Below are positions 1 through 5,930 of a stretch of DNA of 8,164 nucleotides, in pieces. The DNA comes from an uncultured Oscillospiraceae bacterium. Lineage in GTDB: Bacteria; Bacillota; Clostridia; Oscillospirales; Oscillospiraceae. Position numbers and translations under genes: made by a program. A model generated the notes under the pieces. It saw only the letters and a program-made list of their open reading frames with translations. It made no database searches and was not told the DNA's origin. The stretch's first letter is position 1. Every line of letters starts with the position of its first letter. Location: contig CAKTZN010000080.1 in assembly GCA_934635545.1 (NCBI GenBank), positions 1 through 8,164 on the forward strand, given 5' to 3'.

Positions 1-1
1 A

Positions 2-553
2 GCGCCATCACCTACACAGGAAAAACCTATACGGGAAAATCCCGTACAGGCAAATCCAATGTTGGACGCTCCAATTCAGGAGAACCCCGCCCAATTAAAT
101 AAAGAAGAATCAAGTAACTATCCATCAAAGACAGATTTATCAATTACGGAAGAATCAAGTCCCCCAGCCCCCAGGGAGCGGACCGGACAGGATGGGATGC
201 GAAAGCGGGAAAGCTATCGTGCATTGATTTTGGAGAACATCGAGTATGACGTTCTCTCGCAGAACGTGCAGCTTGACAAGGACCGGCTGGACGAGTTGGT
301 GGAGCTCATGGTGGATACCGTCTGTTCCAACCGGGAGATGATCCGTGTCGCCGGGGACGATTACCCGGCGGAAGTCGTCCGGTCACGGTTCCTGAAGCTG
401 AACGCTTCGCATATCGAGTATGTCCTTGACCGGATGCGGGAGAACACCACCTATGTCCGCAACATCAAGAAATATCTGCTGGCGGCGCTGTATAACGCCC
501 CGGTCACGATGGACAGCTATTACACATCCCTTGTCAGCCATATGTGTCCCTAG
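2..553 (+). CDS. RepA-type replication initiator, C-terminal DUF6017 part; truncated at both ends
   Basis: The frame is open from base 2, so the true start lies left of the window; the internal ATG at 59 is not a credible start. About 183 residues are visible. A low-complexity linker of roughly five-residue Pro/Gln/Asn units (EKPIR, ENPVQ, ANPML, ENPAQ) is followed by a compact helical domain with stretches such as YRALILENIEYD, DELVELMVDTVCS, AGDDYPAEVVRSRFLKLN and RNIKKYLLAALYNAP. From memory of the family this matches the DUF6017 C-terminal domain of RepA replication initiators in Firmicutes plasmids and integrative conjugative elements. Intact members continue past the YYTSLVSH-like segment with a short tail. 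Here the reading ends Met-Cys-Pro-stop right after the CATATG at 539-544, and those last codons are out-of-frame hsdS sequence, so the 3' end is artificial or rearranged. No function is expected beyond being a remnant. Family assignment is good; the truncation is inferred. Confidence 0.8.
   Translation, partial: APSPTQEKPIRENPVQANPMLDAPIQENPAQLNKEESSNYPSKTDLSITEESSPPAPRERTGQDGMRKRESYRALILENIEYDVLSQNVQLDKDRLDELVELMVDTVCSNREMIRVAGDDYPAEVVRSRFLKLNASHIEYVLDRMRENTTYVRNIKKYLLAALYNAPVTMDSYYTSLVSHMCP
15..90 (+). repeat. Degenerate 15-nt coding repeat with a small hairpin
   Basis: Within the repA linker the codons repeat with a period of about 15 nt, encoding EKPIR-ENPVQ-ANPML-DAPIQ-ENPAQ. Inside it TACGGGA (30-36) and TCCCGTA (40-46) form a perfect 7-bp inverted repeat around AAA. 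RepA proteins often carry such repetitive linkers between the N-terminal DNA-binding domain and the C-terminal domain. Whether the repeat does more than encode a linker cannot be told here. Confidence 0.5.
539..545. other. Junction repA/hsdS at CATATGT
   Basis: Left of this heptamer the repA frame reads family-like sequence; right of it an hsdS frame (+1 phase) reads family-like sequence. The central CATATG is an NdeI-type palindrome, and the same heptamer occurs at the second junction (1491-1497). The exact breakpoint cannot be placed more tightly than the heptamer without intact homologues. Confidence 0.6.
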
Positions 554-1584
554 GAGAAGTCGTTTCTTTCACCGATGGCTTTTCCTTCAGCAGCGGTGAT
601 TTTTCTGAAAACGGTACGTTTCAAGTCGTAAAAATCACTGACATTTTCGAGGGAAAAGTTAATGTGGGAAAGACGTTTATAGACACGTTGCCAAATAAAC
701 TTAAATCCGGGCAACTACTTGCAGGCGGAGAAATCGTCGTTGCAATGTCCGGTTCAACCGGAAAAACCGGCTATAACAAATTGGAAAACGCAGTTGTAAA
801 TCAAAGAATCGCAATCCTACGCAATACATCCGAAATTGACAACGGCTTTTTGAAACATCTGATTGTGAATAAGTCTTTCGAGGAATACTGTTTCAAAAAT
901 GGTACAGGGCCTCAAAACAACATAAGCAAATCTCTTATCCTTAAATATCGTATCCCCCTCCCGCCGCTGCCTGTCCAGCAGGAGATCGTCCGCATTTTGG
1001 ACAACTTCACGGAACTCACCGCGGAACTCACCGCGGAACTCACCGCCCGCCGCAAGCAGTATGAGCATTATCGGGATGAACTGCTGACGTTTGGGGATGA
1101 TGTGCCAAGAATTCCACTCGGTGAAGTCGGCCCTGTTTGTATGTGCAAACGCATTTTGAAATCTCAGACCAATGATATTGGCGGCGTTCCCTTTTACAAA
1201 ATCGGAACATTTGGAAAACAAGCCAATGCTTATATTTCCGAAGAAACCTATGAGGAGTATCGCAGTAAGTATAACTTTCCCAAGAAAGGAGACATATTGA
1301 TTTCAGCAGCAGGGACGATTGGCCGAACGGTCATCTATGATGGAAAACCTGCTTATTTTCAAGACTCCAATATTGTATGGGTTGCAAATGACGAGACTAA
1401 AATTCTTAATCGTTTTTTAGTTTACTGTTATGCCATGAAGCCATGGTACATATCTACAGGTGGCACGATTGCAAGATTGTATAACGATAACATATGTATA
1501 TCGACCTCTACCAGAAGTTCCGTCCCAAGGACGACGGGGACAAGGAGAACATCAACGACGACATCGAATTCGAGATGGAATTGA
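544..1584 (+). CDS. hsdS: Type I restriction specificity subunit HsdS, truncated at both ends
   Basis: HsdS recognises the bipartite DNA target of type I restriction-modification enzymes. The first target-recognition domain (residues about 2-137, from SLGEVVSFTDGFSF) is followed by the central conserved segment PLPPLPVQQEIVRILDNF (about 138-155). Then come three ELTA units (157-168), the helical RRKQYEHYRDELL, and a second target-recognition domain starting RIPLGEV (189) and ending TGGTIARLYNDN (about 317). The normal C-terminal conserved repeat after this, another PLPPL-EQ-type segment and helix, is absent. At 1491-1497 the sequence switches to hsdR, so the last 29 or so residues are out-of-frame hsdR. 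The GTG start at 544 has no Shine-Dalgarno sequence and sits on the other junction, so the natural N-terminus is also missing, probably only a short piece. It overlaps the repA stop. Probably non-functional as it stands; no hsdM is visible nearby. Family call is secure. Confidence 0.85.
   Translation: MSLGEVVSFTDGFSFSSGDFSENGTFQVVKITDIFEGKVNVGKTFIDTLPNKLKSGQLLAGGEIVVAMSGSTGKTGYNKLENAVVNQRIAILRNTSEIDNGFLKHLIVNKSFEEYCFKNGTGPQNNISKSLILKYRIPLPPLPVQQEIVRILDNFTELTAELTAELTARRKQYEHYRDELLTFGDDVPRIPLGEVGPVCMCKRILKSQTNDIGGVPFYKIGTFGKQANAYISEETYEEYRSKYNFPKKGDILISAAGTIGRTVIYDGKPAYFQDSNIVWVANDETKILNRFLVYCYAMKPWYISTGGTIARLYNDNICISTSTRSSVPRTTGTRRTSTTTSNSRWN
1012..1047 (+). repeat. Three tandem 12-bp ELTA (TAEL) repeats in hsdS
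   Basis: GAACTCACCGCG occurs at 1012-1023 and 1024-1035, and GAACTCACCGCC at 1036-1047, encoding ELTA three times, preceded by ThrGluLeu-like context. In EcoR124I and its relatives the number of these in-frame repeats sets the spacing between the two half-sites of the recognition sequence, and unequal crossing-over changes it. The near-perfect DNA identity of the copies is what one expects of a slippage-prone site. Confidence 0.9.
1491..1497. other. Junction hsdS/hsdR at CATATGT
   Basis: Upstream, the hsdS frame (phase 1) ends in a typical TRD2 sequence ...LYNDN. Downstream, a different frame (phase 3) reads YIDLYQKFRPK, typical of the HsdR C-terminal region. The switch happens at CATATGT, identical to the repA/hsdS junction. 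This hexamer is found by eye only at these two places in the window. Confidence 0.6.
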
Positions 1585-2033
1585 TCCGTCAGGTGGAGAT
1601 CAATATTGACTACATCCTGATTCTGGTGGCGCGGTATCACGACTCTAATTGCACGGACAAGGAGATTTTGGGCGCTATCGACCGTGCCATCGACTCCAGC
1701 ATCCAGCTCCGCAGTAAAAAAGACTTTATCGAAGGTTTTATCGACACCATCAACGCTTCCACTGAGGTAGACCGGGATTGGCACCTCTATGTCCACCAGC
1801 AGCAGGAAACTGATCTGGAGAACATCATTGAAGAGGAGCGCTTGAAGCCTGATGAGACCCGCCGTTTTCTGGCAAATTCTTTCCGGGATGGCGCGCTGAA
1901 AACCACCGGTACAGACATCGACAAACTGATGCCTCCTGTTTCGCGCTTTGGCGGCGGCAACCGCACCGAAAAGAAACAGGGCGTTATCCAGCGGCTTTCC
2001 CGTTTCTTTGAGAAATATCTCGGCGTTGCGTAG
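1494..2033 (+). CDS. hsdR: Type I restriction subunit HsdR, C-terminal fragment
   Basis: HsdR is the ATP-dependent translocase/nuclease subunit of type I restriction enzymes, normally around 1000 residues. Only about 180 C-terminal residues are present. YIDLYQKFRPK, INDDIEFEMELIRQVEINIDYIL, ILGAIDRAID, LRSKKDFIEGFID and the near-terminal TTGTDIDKLMPPVSRFGGG followed by a basic/aromatic helix are all typical of the HsdR C-terminal helical domain that contacts the methylase core. The nuclease and helicase domains are missing. The ATG at 1494 lies in the junction and has no ribosome-binding site, so it is only the first available codon. The stop at 2031-2033 is probably the natural gene end. The intact 3' end and the following gene 41 bases downstream suggest those two were neighbours originally. 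This is a remnant without catalytic capacity. Confidence 0.8.
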   Translation: MYIDLYQKFRPKDDGDKENINDDIEFEMELIRQVEINIDYILILVARYHDSNCTDKEILGAIDRAIDSSIQLRSKKDFIEGFIDTINASTEVDRDWHLYVHQQQETDLENIIEEERLKPDETRRFLANSFRDGALKTTGTDIDKLMPPVSRFGGGNRTEKKQGVIQRLSRFFEKYLGVA

Positions 2034-2074
2034 TGAATAGCTGTGTGCTATGCTGAATGGAAAGGGGTGTCTCC

Positions 2075-3685
2075 ATGAACTGTCCGACCTGCGGTGCACC
2101 GAATGTAATGCTTCACAAAGATATATGGGAATGTGGCTGGTGCGGCGACAGCGGTTTCATTCCGCAGCGCATCCAAGACGCGCGCAGAGCCGCAAAGGCT
2201 GTCCGGATGCCCAGAGAGATCACCCTCACTCTCACAGTAGAACCCAGCAAAAATGAGGATACCCCGGAACAACCGGTCTTCTTCGACTCCGCTGTAGAGC
2301 GTATTGTGGAGCAATTTCCGGAGTTGAAAGACGAGTACGAAAGTGAGGCCCTTTTCGGCATGGTGGGGGCACAGCTTCTGGAAGAAGTCTACCGTACCGA
2401 CCCGCAGCGTGCCATCGCCATGTGGCGATCCTTACCGGAAAAGCAGGAGCCGCTGCGAGACCCACGCCGTGCGGAGGACTTCTTCTATCTGTTGGATTTC
2501 CTGTGGGAGCATGAGGACTATAACGAAGATGTCCTTGCTTCGCTGCTGGACGCAGTTCGGAAGGACGATACGCTTGCAGAGATGATGTTCCGCAGTCATT
2601 ATGTGTGCAGGCTGCACCTATACCTCATCCAAGCCGCCTTTGAACAAAGCAAAACAGAGCTGGCCGAGCATCTGTATGCGCTGCTGCAGTCAAATTCGCT
2701 GCCGCGAGAGGAGTGGTCTGAAGACCCCGGTGAGTTCAAAACCCTGATGGAGAAATGTTCCGACACGGGGGACAGCACACCGACGTATCGCTACTGCTTC
2801 GTGCGGGTAGACGATGGTCGCCGCTATGCCTATCTGACCGCCGGTTTGCCGGTAAAGAAAGGCGACCATGTGCGTGTACCCTACGGCAAAAGCAACGAGC
2901 TGAAAGAAGGTGTTGTTCACGCTGTAGGAAATTATACCCGTGACACCGCTCTGTGGCCGCCGGAGAAAACCAAGTGTGTACTGGAGATACTCCCTAAACC
3001 GCAAGAGCCCGCCGCACAAAAGCCGCAGCAGGAACACACAAAACCGGAGGAACCAGCACAGTCTGCCGCACATGCACCAACAGGAGCAGTGCAGGATGCA
3101 ACAAAGCCAACCCGGAAATATGGCAGAATCGCGATCATTGTTATTTGCTTTGTGTTAGTAGGCTGGTTAATATTTCTTGCCGCGCAGGATGTTCCCGAAT
3201 CACAGCCTGCCGCAGTGGCTCCCGCCGCCTCCAGGACTGACAGCTCATCCATAGCGACCACGCCGACTGCCAGCTATGCTCAATATAGCGACAAACTTCC
3301 GGTGGAGGGTATGCCTATGAAGGCGTTGTCCTATACTTCGCTGGGCGCGCCTGACAAAGAACTGAAGTGCAAGAACTTTGACAAGCTGGAGGTGAACCGC
3401 AAGTACATTAACGTTTACTGGTACGATGACTCCGGTGAGCTGATCGCCGCCGGTATGTGCGCCCAGTGGAAGGGCGACAGTGAGTTCATATTGAAATCCT
3501 TCTCGCAATACTATCCCACGCAGCCCTATGAGGGGCAGACTTTCCACTCAGGCAGCGCCACCGACACCGGCCCCGGCAGCGGCCAAAGTCTCCGCGAGGA
3601 CTATGGCGATCCGGAAGATCTCTACGAAGACGGCGACTGCGATGACCTCGATGAAGCGTGGGACGAGTGGGAAGAAGGGTGGTAA
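2075..3685 (+). CDS. Zinc-ribbon, single-pass membrane protein with acidic C-terminal tail
   Basis: 536 residues, intact. The start is placed at 2075 because AAAGGGG (2061-2067) lies 7 bases upstream and the protein then begins directly with the zinc ribbon; an ATG at 2057 in the same frame precedes that site. Residues 3-23 carry CPTC...CGWC (Cys 3, 6, 20, 23), a likely zinc-binding pair. Residues about 68-225 are helical and charged. About 237-306 forms a beta-rich domain (YRYCFVRVDDGRRYAYL, VKKGDHVRVPYG, WPPEKTKCVLEIL) resembling a small domain seen in many Firmicutes proteins and, loosely, the PriA N-terminus. A Pro/Gln/Glu-rich linker leads to a membrane helix at about 351-371. Outside it are a Ser/Thr/Ala linker, a small domain (about 402-470, LPVEGMPMKALSYTSLGAP) and an Asp/Glu-rich tail. 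Orientation is inferred N-in, C-out. No enzyme motif is seen and its role is unknown. It follows hsdR by 41 bases, so an accessory or defence-island origin is possible but unproven. Confidence 0.8.
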   Translation: MNCPTCGAPNVMLHKDIWECGWCGDSGFIPQRIQDARRAAKAVRMPREITLTLTVEPSKNEDTPEQPVFFDSAVERIVEQFPELKDEYESEALFGMVGAQLLEEVYRTDPQRAIAMWRSLPEKQEPLRDPRRAEDFFYLLDFLWEHEDYNEDVLASLLDAVRKDDTLAEMMFRSHYVCRLHLYLIQAAFEQSKTELAEHLYALLQSNSLPREEWSEDPGEFKTLMEKCSDTGDSTPTYRYCFVRVDDGRRYAYLTAGLPVKKGDHVRVPYGKSNELKEGVVHAVGNYTRDTALWPPEKTKCVLEILPKPQEPAAQKPQQEHTKPEEPAQSAAHAPTGAVQDATKPTRKYGRIAIIVICFVLVGWLIFLAAQDVPESQPAAVAPAASRTDSSSIATTPTASYAQYSDKLPVEGMPMKALSYTSLGAPDKELKCKNFDKLEVNRKYINVYWYDDSGELIAAGMCAQWKGDSEFILKSFSQYYPTQPYEGQTFHSGSATDTGPGSGQSLREDYGDPEDLYEDGDCDDLDEAWDEWEEGW

Positions 3686-3693
3686 AACGAAAG

Positions 3694-3727
3694 AAAGCTT
3701 CCGCAGGAAATTCCTGCGGAAGCTTTT
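3694..3727 (+). terminator. Intrinsic terminator after the zinc-ribbon membrane gene
   Basis: A perfect 16-bp inverted repeat, AAAGCTTCCGCAGGAA (3694-3709) and TTCCTGCGGAAGCTTT (3711-3726), begins 9 bases after the stop codon and ends in TTTT. The real loop would be a few bases wider than the single A. The U-tract is short, but stem strength and position fit a terminator. It could also stop transcription arriving from pduL on the other strand. Confidence 0.8.
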
Positions 3728-3744
3728 CGCATCAGCCACCCTTG

Positions 3745-3775
3745 GGCCACAATGTGTACCTATGAGATTGTAGCC
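3745..3775. repeat. Imperfect inverted repeat in the gap before pduL
   Basis: GGCCACAAT (3745-3753) and ATTGTAGCC (3767-3775) pair over 9 positions with one mismatch around 13 bases. It lies where low-GC accessory sequence gives way to high-GC core genes, downstream of pduL on the minus strand. It could be a weak hairpin, a terminator relic or an element end. Nothing else is recognisable between 3728 and 3818. Confidence 0.35.
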
Positions 3776-3818
3776 TTCGCGTCCTCTCTTTCTCTATCTC
3801 ACTCTATTGGGGGTGCGC

Positions 3819-4382
3819 TTACCGGAAGATCTCGCCCACGGTGGGGTTGTTGGCGGCCTGGGACTCGTCGGTGTCGATGTGCATGGTGGTGGCGCCGCCC
3901 ACGTTGACGCGGACCACTACGTCGTCGAAGATCAGCTTACGGCCTTCGCCGCCGCAGGCGACCTTGATGATCTCGCCGTTCTTGATGCCCATCTCGGCGG
4001 CATCCTCTTCGGTGACGTGCAGGTGACGCTTGGCGATGATGACGCCCTCGGTCAGATCCAGCTCACCCTTGGGCCCGATCAGCTTGCAGGCGCCGGAGCC
4101 CTTCACATCGCCGCTCTCGCGGATGGGGGCGTTGATGCCCAGGGTGCGGGCGTCGGTGGCGGAGATCTCCACCTGGTCAGCCTTGCGGGTGGGGCCCAGA
4201 ATGGACACGTTGGCCATCTCCTTCTTGGGGCCGACGATGGTCAGACGCTCGTTGCTGGCGTACTGGCCGGGATAGGACAGGGGCTTGCGGATGGTGAGCT
4301 GATAGCCCTCGCCAAACAGCTTTTCCACGGACTCCTGGGTCAGGTGGATATGACGGGCAGACGTTTCGATCATGAAAGACAT
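3819..4382 (-). CDS. pduL: Phosphate propanoyltransferase, PduL-type phosphotransacylase
   Basis: The PduL family transfers an acyl group between CoA and phosphate (propionyl- or acetyl-CoA to acyl-phosphate), which feeds an acyl kinase for ATP formation. The 187-residue protein shows the two related halves of the family. The first half has SARHIHLT (His11, His13) and ILGPTRKADQVEIS (61-74). The second half has RESGDVKGSG (88-97), EGVIIAKRHLHVT (112-124, His120, His122), DDVVVRV and MHIDTDE (His168). These histidines correspond to the metal-binding positions known from PduL structures. There is no N-terminal extension of the sort that targets PduL into bacterial microcompartments, and no shell genes are nearby, so a cytosolic, Pta-like role in acetate or propionate formation is more likely. 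The start at 4382 is supported by AGGAGG 8-9 bases upstream on the minus strand. It is transcribed alone, divergent from purA. Confidence 0.93.
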   Translation of the reverse strand: MSFMIETSARHIHLTQESVEKLFGEGYQLTIRKPLSYPGQYASNERLTIVGPKKEMANVSILGPTRKADQVEISATDARTLGINAPIRESGDVKGSGACKLIGPKGELDLTEGVIIAKRHLHVTEEDAAEMGIKNGEIIKVACGGEGRKLIFDDVVVRVNVGGATTMHIDTDESQAANNPTVGEIFR

Positions 4383-4400
4383 GGTGATGTTCCTCCTTGC

Positions 4401-4416
4401 ACACGGTAAACCGTGT
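4401..4416. promoter_or_regulatory. Palindrome in the pduL leader, possible operator
   Basis: ACACGGT (4401-4407) and ACCGTGT (4410-4416) form a perfect inverted repeat around AA. It lies between the predicted pduL promoter and its ribosome-binding site, about 10-25 bases past the expected transcription start. The size and symmetry suit a dimeric repressor site or a small leader hairpin. The binding protein is unknown. Confidence 0.45.
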
Positions 4417-4432
4417 CATATAGTGTTGAAAT

Positions 4433-4461
4433 ATTGTATCACACCGCGGGGACGGTTGCAA
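4433..4461 (-). promoter_or_regulatory. Sigma-A promoter for pduL
   Basis: Read on the minus strand, TTGCAA (4461-4456) and TACAAT (4438-4433) are separated by exactly 17 bases. These are good matches to the TTGACA and TATAAT consensus, placed some 50 bases upstream of the pduL start codon. Confidence 0.7.
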
Positions 4462-4545
4462 GGGGAGATTTCACGGCGGGCGCGGCGGGGCACAGCGAAT
4501 GCCACGCCATCACTTTTGCTTATTCCACATATATAAAACGCATAC

Positions 4546-4574
4546 TTTACTTATCTTGCCCCTGCGCTTATAAT
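4546..4574 (+). promoter_or_regulatory. Sigma-A promoter for purA
   Basis: TTTACT (4546-4551) and a perfect TATAAT (4569-4574) are separated by 17 bases, 58 bases ahead of the purA ATG. The -35 element is only a partial match; the -10 is consensus. Confidence 0.65.
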
Positions 4575-4575
4575 A

Positions 4576-4599
4576 AAGCGTTGTTTATTTGAAACGCTT
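4576..4599 (+). promoter_or_regulatory. Inverted repeat at the purA transcription start, possible operator or leader hairpin
   Basis: AAGCGTT (4576-4582) and AACGCTT (4593-4599) are perfect inverted arms with a 10-base spacer. They start one base after the -10 element, so the repeat covers the expected transcription start and early leader. A third copy of the arm core, CGCTT (4565-4569), overlaps the -10. A repressor site controlling purine synthesis would fit the position, but the motif does not match the PurR boxes I know from Bacillus or E. coli. Confidence 0.45.
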
Positions 4600-4631
4600 A
4601 TTGTAATATATCGTAATAGGAGGCAGCAACA

Positions 4632-5906
4632 ATGGCAAATTGCGCGATCGTGGGCATCAACTGGGGCGACGAGGGTAAGGGCCGCATGGTGGACTATCTG
4701 ACGGAGCGGTACGACGTGGTGGTACGGTATCAGGGCGGCGGCAACGCCGGTCACACCGTCATCAACGACATGGGCAAATTCGCCCTGCATCTGCTGCCCT
4801 CCGGCATTTTCCGCCAGGGTGTCATGAACATTCTGGGCAACGGCGTGGCGCTGGACTGCGAGAATCTGGTGCAGGAGATGGAGACCCTCCGTGCCGCCGG
4901 TGTGTCCATTTCCCCGGAAAACCTGATGGTCAGCAGCCGGGCGTCTTTGCTGCTGCCCTGGCACCGTGAGCTGGACGCCCTGGAGGAGGCCCGCCTGAAG
5001 GACAAGAAGTACGGCTCCACCAAGCAGGGCATCGCGCCGTTCTATTCCGATAAGTACCAGAAAAAGACCGTTCAGGCCGGTGAGCTGCTGTATCCTGAGC
5101 ACCTGAAGACCCACCTGCAGGATCTGCTGGAGTGGAAGAACCTGATCCTCCAGAAGGTCTATGGAGCCAAGGGCTACACCATGGAGGAGCTGGAGCAGTG
5201 GCTGGACACCTACGCCGCCCAGGTGCGCCCCTATGTGGCCGACACGGGCCGCTATCTGCGCAAGGCCCAGGACGAGGGCAAGGCCATCCTGTTCGAGGGT
5301 CAGTTGGGCGCGCTGCGTGATCTGGACTACGGCATCTATCCCTACACCACCTCCTCCAACACCATTGCCGCCTACGCCCCTGTGGGCGCGGGCCTGCCCA
5401 CCGCGAAGATCGACGAGGTAGTGGGCGTGGTGAAGGCCTATTCCTCCTGCGTGGGCGAAGGCCCCTTCACCTGCGAGTGGTTCGGCGAGGACGCGGAGAA
5501 GCTCCGTGAGGCCGGCGCCGAGTACGGCGCCAAGACCGGCCGTCCCCGCCGCGTAGGCCCCATCGACCTGGTGGCCACCCGCTACGGCGTGGAGGTGCAG
5601 GGCGCCACCAACATCGCCCTGACCAAGCTGGACATCCTCAGCTATATGGCCGAGATCCCCGTCTGCGCCGCCTATGAGATCGACGGCCAGATCACCCATG
5701 AGTTCCCCTTCCCCGCCGTGCTGGAGCAGGCCAGGCCCGTGATGGAGTACCGTCCCGGCTGGCAGTGCGACATCTCCGGCGCGCGCACCTGGGAGGAGCT
5801 GCCCCAGGCCGCCCGCGACTATGTGGAGTATGTGGAGCAGGCCATCGGCTGCCACATCGGCTACGTCTCCGTGGGCGCGGAGCGGGAGAGCCTGATCGTG
5901 CGGTAA
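4632..5906 (+). CDS. purA: Adenylosuccinate synthetase, divergent variant
   Basis: PurA joins IMP and aspartate using GTP to give adenylosuccinate, the first committed step to AMP. The 424 residues are of normal family length. Visible motifs are the P-loop-like GINWGDEGKG (8-17) with catalytic Asp13, GGGNAGHT (35-42) with catalytic His41, and LLPSGI (54-59). Further along are TSSN (240-243), KAYSSCVGEGPF (268-279), TGRPRRVG (302-309), ALTKLDIL (329-336) and the C-terminal SVGAERE. It departs from consensus in several places: Asn10 where GxQWGDEGKG has Gln, STKQGIAPFYSDK for the usual TTGRGIGPAYEDK, KYQKK where an IMP-contacting Arg segment is common, and EGQLG for EGAQG. Start 4632 is set by AGGAGG (4618-4623) 8 bases upstream. 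It is the first of the two AMP-branch genes, with purB 300 bases downstream. The retained catalytic Asp argues against PurZ. Function as PurA is likely. Confidence 0.93.
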   Translation: MANCAIVGINWGDEGKGRMVDYLTERYDVVVRYQGGGNAGHTVINDMGKFALHLLPSGIFRQGVMNILGNGVALDCENLVQEMETLRAAGVSISPENLMVSSRASLLLPWHRELDALEEARLKDKKYGSTKQGIAPFYSDKYQKKTVQAGELLYPEHLKTHLQDLLEWKNLILQKVYGAKGYTMEELEQWLDTYAAQVRPYVADTGRYLRKAQDEGKAILFEGQLGALRDLDYGIYPYTTSSNTIAAYAPVGAGLPTAKIDEVVGVVKAYSSCVGEGPFTCEWFGEDAEKLREAGAEYGAKTGRPRRVGPIDLVATRYGVEVQGATNIALTKLDILSYMAEIPVCAAYEIDGQITHEFPFPAVLEQARPVMEYRPGWQCDISGARTWEELPQAARDYVEYVEQAIGCHIGYVSVGAERESLIVR

Positions 5907-5930
5907 TACGCCGCACCTTCGATAGACATC

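Noticed and set aside
544..1497. hsdS as a phase-variable inverting cassette
   Set aside because: No recombinase gene and no long inverted repeats flank it; only the 7-base CATATGT is shared, in direct orientation.
2057..2074. Earlier ATG for the zinc-ribbon membrane protein
   Set aside because: It lies upstream of the AAAGGGG site, which is well spaced for the ATG at 2075, where the protein begins directly with the zinc ribbon.
1428..2099. 223-codon minus-strand frame opposite the hsdR fragment
   Set aside because: The plus strand encodes recognisable HsdR C-terminus; the minus frame also crosses the junction, so it cannot be an old gene.
3728..3818. tRNA or tmRNA attachment site at the accessory/core boundary
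   Set aside because: No tRNA-like fold or 3' CCA-type end could be recognised in this stretch.
3807..4409. 200-codon plus-strand frame across pduL
   Set aside because: Gly/Leu/Asp/His-rich antisense shadow of pduL, without a ribosome-binding site.
4551..5855. 434-codon open frame on the minus strand opposite purA
   Set aside because: Low-complexity Gly/Ala/Leu/His/Val-rich translation with no family resemblance; a shadow of the high-GC purA codons.
4632..5906. PurZ (2-aminoadenylosuccinate synthetase) instead of PurA
   Set aside because: PurZ lacks the catalytic Asp of the P-loop region; Asp13 is present here, and purB is the genomic partner.
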